Below are positions 6,174-12,319 of a stretch of 21,221 bases of DNA, in pieces. Positions within the stretch are counted from its first letter, which is position 1. The number at the start of each line of letters is the position of its first letter. The translations under genes were made by a program, and so were the position numbers. The DNA is from a virus, in the IMG/VR virus record IMGVR_UViG_3300021964_009451, positions 1 to 21,221 of that record. One strand, given 5' to 3'. The notes under the pieces were generated by a model. That model was not told the origin of the DNA. It did no database searches and saw only the letters and a program-made list of their open reading frames with translations.

Positions 6174-6577
6174 TATGTCCTCATAAAACTGCTAGGATCT
6201 ATTGTTGCGTGGTCGCCGTCTGAATATTCTGCACCTATGCTTAGGTCATTTGGCTTTTCGTCAGAGTATGCTAAAATGCTTTCTGTTTCTATCATACGAA
6301 CATCAAAGTCTTCTGACCCGTCATTCATTTTCATTGCACGAGTCCAACGACCGTGTTCAATAAGAATCCATTGGCCTACTTCATACGGATCCGTATTCCT
6401 AGGACCCTTTGCGTATACTTTTGCCCAACGTGGATAGATGCCACGAGTCTTCCCGTCATCATTTCCAATAATAAGACCACTTGCGGTCTTTTGCTCTCCA
6501 AAATACATATCGGTGACCAGCACACGATTTCCTACTGCGCGAAGATTTCCTTTAATAGAATTAATGTTCTGAGCCAT
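6173..6577 (-). CDS. GroES-like co-chaperonin, candidate gp31 functional analogue
   Basis: In this 134-residue protein the first 100 residues fit the GroES beta-barrel. AVGNRVLVTDMYFGEQKTASGLII (14-37) corresponds to the N-terminal strand and mobile-loop entry. RWAKVYAKGP (50-59) corresponds to the GKVLAVGPG strand, and EVGQWILIEHGRWTRAM (66-82) to the C-terminal strands. The last 35 residues are acidic and unlike GroES. T4 gp31 is such a divergent GroES that lets host GroEL fold the large capsid protein; the same job is plausible here. It is the second gene of a coupled string (TAATG on both sides) with an AGGTGA ribosome site. Sequence similarity to GroES is partial, so the fold is likely but the partner is inferred. 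Confidence 0.7.
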   Translation of the reverse strand: MAQNINSIKGNLRAVGNRVLVTDMYFGEQKTASGLIIGNDDGKTRGIYPRWAKVYAKGPRNTDPYEVGQWILIEHGRWTRAMKMNDGSEDFDVRMIETESILAYSDEKPNDLSIGAEYSDGDHATIDPSSFMRT

Positions 6578-6957
6578 TATTCACCTGCTGGTACAAAATT
6601 GCCATCTTCGTCTTCAACCCAATCATCAGTTAGGTCTTTTTCTACTACTGGCTTAACTTCTTCTTTTGGTTCAACTTTCTTCGTTGCCACTGTTGGTGCT
6701 GGCGTTGGTGCTGGTGCTGGTTTACGACTAACAGCAGCCTCCTCTGGAACACCTTTTGAATTTTGATAATATTCTTTCAATACATCTTCACGTTTACGAA
6801 GAATTTTACCACCTGGGCCTAATTCATCACCACGTGCATTTACACGAGCATTGCCAACCGCAGGAGTTAATTCATTGCGTTGGCGTAACAAATCCATATC
6901 AACGGTTTTGCCTTGCATACTTTTGTAGACTTTACGTCCTGTTTGTTTCATTGGCAT
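6577..6957 (-). CDS. 126-aa conserved-looking phage protein with Pro/Ala-rich linker, unknown function
   Basis: The first 65 residues are basic and look structured or conserved (GRKVYKSMQGK, MDLLRQRNELTPAVGNARVN, GDELGPGGKI, KREDVLKEYYQ). Residues about 78-95 form a Pro-Ala-Thr linker (KPAPAPTPAPT). The last 35 residues are strongly acidic and end in a WVEDEDGNFVPAGE tail. No enzyme motif, signal peptide or membrane segment is present. Polarity from basic head to acidic tail would suit a scaffold or nucleic-acid-associated protein, but I do not recognise it. The start at 6957 is supported by an AGGAG site nine bases away. It follows a late-promoter-like motif at 6980-6990, so it may head a late transcription unit with the GroES-like protein. 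Confidence 0.8.
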   Translation of the reverse strand: MPMKQTGRKVYKSMQGKTVDMDLLRQRNELTPAVGNARVNARGDELGPGGKILRKREDVLKEYYQNSKGVPEEAAVSRKPAPAPTPAPTVATKKVEPKEEVKPVVEKDLTDDWVEDEDGNFVPAGE

Positions 6958-6979
6958 AATTTTTCTCCTAAATTATATT

Positions 6980-6990
6980 AGTACTTATCT
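6980..6990 (-). promoter_or_regulatory. Late-promoter-like motif (variant)
   Basis: The - strand reads AGATAAGTACT, one base from the T4-late -10 core ATAAATA, and is followed 24 nt later by the ATG at 6957. The TAA stop of the upstream pol III-like gene is embedded in the motif. It is weaker than the other copies because of the A to G change. Confidence 0.4.
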
Positions 6991-7506
6991 CAAGAACTCA
7001 CGCCAATCCAGGTCATACTGGATTGAATTAATTCTGTGAACACCTATCAAGTATAGCACATAACTTGCTACACTGCTACCTCTACCTACGCCCCATACGA
7101 TGTTATTTTCACGCATAAAGTCTACAAGATAGATCATATAGCGTAACAAGTCCGTCATACCACGTTTGTGAAATTCATGTAATTCGGCAAATGCTCTTTG
7201 TTGTTCTATGTCTGATTCACATTTGTTTATCACATATGCTTCTACATCGAGGCTTTTATATTCGTCAGGCATAAACCATTCGCCTTGACAAACGCCATCA
7301 AATGTCTTTTGATCTACATCTAACGGAATATATTTTTGTAATTTTGGAAAACCTTGCTCTTCCATTGCGGCATCGAACTTGTCTACATCGTCCGAAGCAT
7401 CGCACAGCACCACATGGACTTTATCCGCATGACCACTATAGATCATATCAATAAGATCGCGATTAGAGAATCTGGGTACACCGAGAGAATCTGTTTTCAT
7501 AAGCAT
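6985..7506 (-). CDS. Stand-alone fragment resembling DNA polymerase III alpha (DnaE) central region
   Basis: This 173-residue protein has a C-terminal half resembling the start of the palm of bacterial C-family polymerases. A helical stretch (AFAELHEFHKRGMTDLLRYM, then IYLVDFMRENN) leads into VWGVGRGSSVASYVLYLIG (137-155) and ends NSIQYDLDWREFLR. In DnaE the equivalent is PVGPGRGSxAGSLVAY...DPLxFDLLFERFLNPER. There it is followed within a few residues by PDFDVDF with two catalytic aspartates. The protein here stops exactly at FLR, before those aspartates, so it cannot polymerise DNA. The N-terminal 90 residues show no PHP signature. The GRGS loop in DnaE contacts the nucleotide triphosphate, so nucleotide binding is possible. 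The start (ATG 7506 or 7500) lacks a clear ribosome site. Function is unknown. Confidence 0.75.
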   Translation of the reverse strand: MLMKTDSLGVPRFSNRDLIDMIYSGHADKVHVVLCDASDDVDKFDAAMEEQGFPKLQKYIPLDVDQKTFDGVCQGEWFMPDEYKSLDVEAYVINKCESDIEQQRAFAELHEFHKRGMTDLLRYMIYLVDFMRENNIVWGVGRGSSVASYVLYLIGVHRINSIQYDLDWREFLR

Positions 7507-7515
7507 TCTTGTAGT

Positions 7516-7746
7516 TTAACTGATCTTGATTAAATTGTCAAGACCATTTTCGCCATTTTGTTGCTGAATGGCTTGTTTTTGTCTGCGAGAGTGCAGTTCT
7601 TCTTTTAGCATATCTAAAATAGATGCAATTTGCATACGCAAATCTGGATTATGTGTTTGAAAATATTTTTTTGAAAGTTCATGAACCTTCAATTCTAGTT
7701 GATTGTCGTTTAGATCATCAAAAGAATCAACCAAGGGGTTAAACAT
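7516..7746 (-). CDS. 76-aa helical protein, unknown function
   Basis: This small hydrophilic protein is predicted to be nearly all helix: FDDLNDNQLELKVHELSKKYF, then LRMQIASILDMLKEELHSRRQKQAIQQQ. A short tail follows (GLDNLIKIS). Heptad-like spacing of Leu and Ile suggests a coiled coil. It opens with FNPLVDSF. Short proteins of this layout occur next to baseplate and tail genes in marine T4-like phages as I remember them, but I cannot assign a role. The ATG overlaps the stop of the 193-aa structural gene (TAATG), so it is probably expressed late with the structural cluster. A weak GAAG lies upstream. Confidence 0.72.
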   Translation of the reverse strand: MFNPLVDSFDDLNDNQLELKVHELSKKYFQTHNPDLRMQIASILDMLKEELHSRRQKQAIQQQNGENGLDNLIKIS

Positions 7747-8327
7747 TATACTTCAAATTTTCCTAATAATGTTGCATACACAGTTAATCCACCATCATTT
7801 GACCACATATTGATAAATGTCAAATCTGTATCGCTTGTAGCAGCAACACTAGCAGTTGGAATATTGCCTAGTGATTTCCAACCTGGGCTTACTTTAATAA
7901 TACCAGTGCCACTAGCAGCAAAAGTACATACACGGTTAATGCCGTCACTCTTAATACCAATCCACATTCTACCTAGTTTTCCTGATTCTGGCCAACCTGT
8001 TGTAGTTAGCGTAACATCATCACTTAGTGTAAAGATTTGGTATTCGCCGTTTGTCCATAAAATATCTTGCGAGACTGAAACTGTATCAGAAATATATGCT
8101 TCATTAGAATTATTAATAAAAACAGCATTTCTAATAACATTTCCGTTAAAATCGTTTTCATCGTTTAATTTTGCGGTATCTGACTGCAAAGTAGTAATTT
8201 CGTCAGCAGCAGTAGCAAGACCATCCTTGATGATTCTAAAATTATCTCTAAAACCCTGTGAATCATTATCTTCTCCCGCTACTGGGAAAAGTTCGTCTAT
8301 TGATGATGTTGTAATGTTACTTGCCAT
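7746..8327 (-). CDS. 193-aa virion structural protein, fibre/baseplate-associated
   Basis: The N-terminus (IDELFPVAGEDNDSQGFRDNF, residues 10-30) is a diverged version of the anchor-like module in the 76-aa and 231-aa proteins to the right: a short leader, a DxDsxGFRdNF core, then a helix. Residues 31-65 form a helical, coiled-coil-like part (TLQSDTAKLNDENDFNG). The remaining 125 residues are beta-rich, with repeated T/S/G strands and no enzyme motif. This suits a short trimeric fibre or baseplate decoration. A good AGGAG site precedes the ATG, and a late-promoter-like AATAAATA lies 26 nt upstream. A 173-aa frame on the opposite strand is a shadow. The structural assignment is by composition and context. 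Confidence 0.77.
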   Translation of the reverse strand: MASNITTSSIDELFPVAGEDNDSQGFRDNFRIIKDGLATAADEITTLQSDTAKLNDENDFNGNVIRNAVFINNSNEAYISDTVSVSQDILWTNGEYQIFTLSDDVTLTTTGWPESGKLGRMWIGIKSDGINRVCTFAASGTGIIKVSPGWKSLGNIPTASVAATSDTDLTFINMWSNDGGLTVYATLLGKFEV

Positions 8328-8339
8328 TTAAAAAGTCTC

Positions 8340-8351
8340 CTAAATATTTAG
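8340..8351. repeat. 12-bp perfect palindrome in the leader of the 193-aa gene
   Basis: CTAAATATTTAG reads the same on both strands and lies between the late-type -10 motif and the AGGAG ribosome site. Its last two bases overlap that region. It could be an operator-like site or chance in AT-rich DNA. Confidence 0.4.
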
Positions 8352-8353
8352 TG

Positions 8354-8360
8354 TATTTAT
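8354..8360 (-). promoter_or_regulatory. Late-promoter-like motif upstream of the 193-aa structural gene
   Basis: The - strand reads GAATAAATACACT, with the T4-late core ATAAATA at 8360-8354, 26 nt before the ATG at 8327 and within the 39-nt intergenic gap. T4-like late promoters need only this -10 element, read by a phage-encoded sigma factor. Confidence 0.6.
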
Positions 8361-8366
8361 TCTTTC

Positions 8367-11300
8367 TTACACGTTAAACTGATAATTTGCCATTAACAAA
8401 TACTTTTGATCACTACCATCAAATGTACTATCTATAATAAATCTATCAATATCCATATTAATTCCGCTAAAGTCTAACTGTTTGTATTCAATTGCTCTAG
8501 CAATAATTTCTGCTGTTCCTGGTTTACAATAACACAACGGAATAGCAGGTGTATAACCTAATTCTGGATAATTATCCTTTTGTGGAGTACGCATCCAAAG
8601 AGGTAAAAATTCTCTGTTTGTTAGTCCAATATCTTTAATATTGTCTCTCATGTTTTTCAAGTTTGAAATATATCTGGTTCTGTCATATTCTTGACTGCCT
8701 TCAACAGCGTCAGAGTCAACACGTAATTCGTTACTATCAATGCTACGCAAATACCATGGGCTTGCATCTTCTGTATTTTGAATTTGTATATCAGACGGTG
8801 CTAGTTCAATTATCTCGCCGTTACGTAGTGTAACACTTACAATAGGCTCGTTAATTATAACATCGTTTCCTCTTGCAGATCCTAATGCTCCTCTAAGTTC
8901 AACGGTGTATTGTGATATATTTGATGAAGTTGTAATAATTGCACCTGAACGTAAAACTATTCGTACTACTGCATAAAAATTACGCTCGTCACCTGTGTCA
9001 GACTGATTGGTAATTAACTTAGCAGCATTTTTAATTTTGATTTGTTTTGCTGTAGACTGTCCTTTTTTAGCACCTGCAGGATCAATTACATCAAGATAAA
9101 CAACTTCGTAAACAACATCATTAGTGCCAGGAAGTTTAGCAACCGCAGTTCTTACTTTACCTATCTTATAAGAACGTCTTTTATGATTTTTAGCCATTGC
9201 AGCCACGTACTGATTTGTTTCTTTGGTTTCAATGCCTGCATATACTAAAAATTGTGGGTACAGTTGAAGTCCATATGTAGGATCATTTGGTCTATAAAGA
9301 TACTTTGTTAAGAATACATCAGGATCGTTAATTAATTCGTTATAACGATCACGATCTTGTTGACGCAACATTGGTCTAGCATACAAGTTACTATAACGAG
9401 TGTCTTCACTATCATCAACAATAATATAAAACTCACGTTCTTCAACACTTAGTTTATATTGGTCTTGTACACTAACTGTAAATCTATATGATCTATCAAA
9501 GGTAGCATCAAATGTTGTAGTTACACCGTCAAATAATGTAACACCTTTACGTTTTTCGTTACTAAACTTTTTGATGGTACCGTGTATAGTTCCATCAAAC
9601 GCCATAGTTAAACCTGGTGGAAGTGATCCGCTAGTAATTTTAAATAATAGATAAGAATTTGGTACATTAGAAACTGCATCAATGTTTAATCTATAATCGT
9701 AATTTGTAATTAAGGTTCCTAAATTAGAATTTGAATTCCAAATTAATCTAGAATCAACATCTCCTATAGTCTTAACTATAAAAGTTTTGACACTACTAAC
9801 ACCTTCAAGATATATATCGTCAGAGAAACTAAATGTATAGTTAGTTCCTTGTGATACTACGTCATTGGTATATAGTTCAACTAATGTTAACGTAGTATTT
9901 GAACCAGCATATATTGTTTGTGTAATAGGCGTTGTAAAAGTAATATACTCAAACTCGGAAGGATTATATTTTACAAGTTCACTTAGGTTGTAATTGTTAT
10001 CTGACATCCAAACATTTAAAGAAGATTTATCAATTAAAGATAAATCATACCCTGTAACTTCCTCCCAGTATGTATCAACATCTCCTGCAAATAAAGAAGA
10101 AGATGTATGTACTGTTTTTGAACGATACACTCTAGTATTATCATCTACACTATCTATAGTATATGTGTTAGATCCCCATGAAATATCTAAACCAATAAGT
10201 TGAGATAAAGTTTCAGGACCTAATTTCCTAATAGAAATTGTTGTTTCACTTGGCAGTCCGTTCTCCCAAGCAGTTACAATAACATTTTCACCTAAGTATA
10301 ATACATCGTATGTACTTGATTCTGTTTTATCTACAGAAGTAATAGTGAATAAGTCATTTCCAATAGTTAGTTTACGACCTACTAGTAGTGAAGTATCTAA
10401 ACTTTTAATAACTTTTATAGAATGCGAATTAATCGGTGCATCTTCATATACTTCTAATGTTAAATCTTGTTTTTCGTTAACAACACCATATCTTGTTGCA
10501 CGAACACTAAATTTATATTCTTGTGTTGTACTTGGTTGATATGGTACACTGCCAGCAATTTCTCCTGTAGTAGGATCTAATTTTACACCAGGAGGTAAAA
10601 CACTTACACTTCCGTCATCATTTACAGATTCTAAACTGTAAACTATTTGTCCTAATAACTCGTTAGTATCAAGAACATCTAGCATAAGTGTAACGTAGTT
10701 CTTTGCTCTACGGTATCCTAAATCTCGCGGAGTTAACCATACTGGAGTTCTAATATGTGTTACATCAGCAGTAAAAACACCATTTCCTGTTTTCATTAAT
10801 GTTGTATCAGAACGCACAAAATCGTCACCAATAACAAAAATGCTAAATTGACGTTTAGCAGTAGTGTCGCCGTCGGTAACTGATACTACAAATTTATATT
10901 GTCTGTTTAATTTTTTAGGCGATCTAGTTGGCTCACTATGATCATACGGAACTGTGTCATAGAAGAAACTATCAAAACCATTTTGCATATATTGGCCAAA
11001 GTCGTATGGTATAGAGTCATAGCCTACTTTGTCAAAGTTTTGCGGATCTAAGTATCTTTCTAAAGAAAGTAATGGTTCAACTATACCAACTAAACGTCCA
11101 TCTGTTGTTAGTTGTATACCCGGTGGCAATTCGCCGTCGCCCTTATCGATAAAAAATTCTAATGTTTGTCCTACAGGAACATCTAAATCTTCAACCACAA
11201 GTTGATAGTCTATCAAAGAACTATCTAAAATATATATTTGATCTCGCTGCCCTATAGGCAAATCACCTGCAGGAGTAACCCAAGTTGGTGCATCTGGACC

Positions 11301-11564
11301 CTGAACTTCAATAATAAATGTTCTATCGCTTATTTTGTTATCGTATGTTGCTCTTAATACAAAGGTATAGTCTGTATTTCTTACAACTTCGTAAGGAGTT
11401 CCAATAATGTTAGTACCACTTAACAACATACCTGCAGGGAGCGATCCGCTTATTAATTTAACAGAGGCAGACGGTTCAGAGAGAGGTAACGCAACAGAAG
11501 TTTCTACCCCTTCTTCTAAAGTAGTTAATTTTGTTCCTGTAGATAGAGTCCAGTAGTTTGCCAT
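8367..11564 (-). CDS. 1065-aa virion protein with He_PIG/Ig-like repeats (fibre or baseplate)
   Basis: Four copies of the putative-Ig (He_PIG) signature are visible. They are LPAGMLLSG-TNIIGTP near residue 42, LPPGIQLTTDGRLVG near 146, LPPGVKLDPTTGEIAG near 323 and LPPGLTMAFDGTIHG near 648. Each is followed by a strand like YKFSVRAT or YRFTVSVQD, giving domains at roughly 1-90, 95-245, 275-375 and 600-720. Residues 180-208 hold a small internal repeat (GYDSIPYD / GFDSFFYDTVPYD). The C-terminal 345 residues are a different domain, ending in FSGINMDIDRFIIDSTFDG and LLMANYQFNV, a tail I associate with marine T4-like structural proteins. No signal peptide is present. He_PIG folds are common in surface adhesins, so host contact or a fibre shaft is likely. 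Confidence 0.83.
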   Translation of the reverse strand: MANYWTLSTGTKLTTLEEGVETSVALPLSEPSASVKLISGSLPAGMLLSGTNIIGTPYEVVRNTDYTFVLRATYDNKISDRTFIIEVQGPDAPTWVTPAGDLPIGQRDQIYILDSSLIDYQLVVEDLDVPVGQTLEFFIDKGDGELPPGIQLTTDGRLVGIVEPLLSLERYLDPQNFDKVGYDSIPYDFGQYMQNGFDSFFYDTVPYDHSEPTRSPKKLNRQYKFVVSVTDGDTTAKRQFSIFVIGDDFVRSDTTLMKTGNGVFTADVTHIRTPVWLTPRDLGYRRAKNYVTLMLDVLDTNELLGQIVYSLESVNDDGSVSVLPPGVKLDPTTGEIAGSVPYQPSTTQEYKFSVRATRYGVVNEKQDLTLEVYEDAPINSHSIKVIKSLDTSLLVGRKLTIGNDLFTITSVDKTESSTYDVLYLGENVIVTAWENGLPSETTISIRKLGPETLSQLIGLDISWGSNTYTIDSVDDNTRVYRSKTVHTSSSLFAGDVDTYWEEVTGYDLSLIDKSSLNVWMSDNNYNLSELVKYNPSEFEYITFTTPITQTIYAGSNTTLTLVELYTNDVVSQGTNYTFSFSDDIYLEGVSSVKTFIVKTIGDVDSRLIWNSNSNLGTLITNYDYRLNIDAVSNVPNSYLLFKITSGSLPPGLTMAFDGTIHGTIKKFSNEKRKGVTLFDGVTTTFDATFDRSYRFTVSVQDQYKLSVEEREFYIIVDDSEDTRYSNLYARPMLRQQDRDRYNELINDPDVFLTKYLYRPNDPTYGLQLYPQFLVYAGIETKETNQYVAAMAKNHKRRSYKIGKVRTAVAKLPGTNDVVYEVVYLDVIDPAGAKKGQSTAKQIKIKNAAKLITNQSDTGDERNFYAVVRIVLRSGAIITTSSNISQYTVELRGALGSARGNDVIINEPIVSVTLRNGEIIELAPSDIQIQNTEDASPWYLRSIDSNELRVDSDAVEGSQEYDRTRYISNLKNMRDNIKDIGLTNREFLPLWMRTPQKDNYPELGYTPAIPLCYCKPGTAEIIARAIEYKQLDFSGINMDIDRFIIDSTFDGSDQKYLLMANYQFNV

Positions 11565-11582
11565 TATATTTCCTATTTGTAG

Positions 11583-11589
11583 TATTTAG
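11583..11589 (-). promoter_or_regulatory. Late-promoter-like motif upstream of the 1065-aa gene
   Basis: The - strand reads GCTAAATACTA with core CTAAATA, one base off ATAAATA. It lies in a 34-nt gap, 18 nt before the ATG at 11564, with TAGGAAA as ribosome site between them. Confidence 0.5.
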
Positions 11590-11598
11590 CGGAAAATA

Positions 11599-12294
11599 TT
11601 AGACAAACCCTCCAAGATCAATCACCGCTGCTGTCGGTGAAGTAAATCCACCAAGGTCAATAGTTGTACTAAATTCTAACCAATCTTGGAAGTTAGTTAT
11701 TGACTGAGTAAATTCACCAAAGTCAAATCCTGGTGAATGTAATGCACTTAACTGACGTATATCAATGCCATAAACTAGGCCACTTAAAGGTCCTTCAAAT
11801 TGAGAAGCACTAACAGTACCGCCGTTAATAATATTTTTAAAATTAGCATTTAAATTTGCACTTAGAGTAGGGGTACCATCTGCTGATAAAATGCCGTCAA
11901 TTACGTGTATAGAAATGTCTTGACCGTTTGCTTCTGTAGTAATACCTGTACTACCAATGATTGACATTGTTTGACCGCGTTCAACAACAACGGTTCCGGA
12001 ATCAGTAGTAGTTATTAATTGGTCGAGGCTATCTATAGCGGAAATACTAATAGAAGTACCATTATATGTAACAACAGTATTGTCGCCTGCAACAATACTT
12101 CTAAAGAATAATTCGCCGCCGTCGGCACTTTCAAATACAGGTGCACCTGTTCCTAAGTTTGTTCCAAATGTTACTTCTGGAAAGCGACTATCTAGTTCTG
12201 TAAAGTTATTGTTTGCTTTGTCAAAAGCCGTACGAAGGTCATCTCCTGTCCCGTCGTTTGCAATAGTTCCGATATTAATTGTTTGAATAGCCAT
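11599..12294 (-). CDS. 231-aa fibre-type structural protein with INIG anchor module
   Basis: The N-terminus, TINIGTIANDGTGDDLRTAF then DKANNNFTEL (residues 5-34), is the clear paralogue of the 76-aa protein at 17263. This short module starts many marine phage fibre proteins and may attach them to the virion. The middle (45-145) is beta-rich (Gly, Thr, Ser and Ile; GTVVVERGQTMSIIGSTG), and SADGTPTLSANLNANFKNI follows at about 135-153. The C-terminus carries a small repeat: FDFGEF, TIDLGGFTSP and VIDLGGFV. The repeated (I)DLGGF strands probably form the tip of a trimeric beta structure. Late-type promoter GATAAATATAG lies just upstream. No enzymatic motif is present. Confidence 0.78.
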   Translation of the reverse strand: MAIQTINIGTIANDGTGDDLRTAFDKANNNFTELDSRFPEVTFGTNLGTGAPVFESADGGELFFRSIVAGDNTVVTYNGTSISISAIDSLDQLITTTDSGTVVVERGQTMSIIGSTGITTEANGQDISIHVIDGILSADGTPTLSANLNANFKNIINGGTVSASQFEGPLSGLVYGIDIRQLSALHSPGFDFGEFTQSITNFQDWLEFSTTIDLGGFTSPTAAVIDLGGFV

Positions 12295-12308
12295 TTTTAA
12301 TTCCTATA

Positions 12309-12319
12309 CTATATTTATC
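12309..12319 (-). promoter_or_regulatory. Late-promoter-like motif, GATAAATATAG (copy 1)
   Basis: The - strand 11-mer GATAAATATAG contains the T4-late core ATAAATA at 12318-12312, 17 nt before the ATG at 12294. The TAA stop codon of the protease gene is part of the motif. The identical 11-mer occurs at 17251-17261 in front of another fibre gene, with the same TAGGAA ribosome-site context. Confidence 0.65.

Noticed and set aside
6985-7506. A working DNA polymerase III alpha subunit or a frameshifted one
   Set aside because: The protein stops before the catalytic aspartates, and the 27 nt after it contain only a short leader for the next gene, so no polymerase follows.
7810-8331. 173-aa open frame on the + strand opposite the 193-aa structural gene
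   Set aside because: It is the mirror of a gene with good start, ribosome site and composition. Its own product is rich in Ser/Val/Leu without domain pattern, and there is no promoter or ribosome site.
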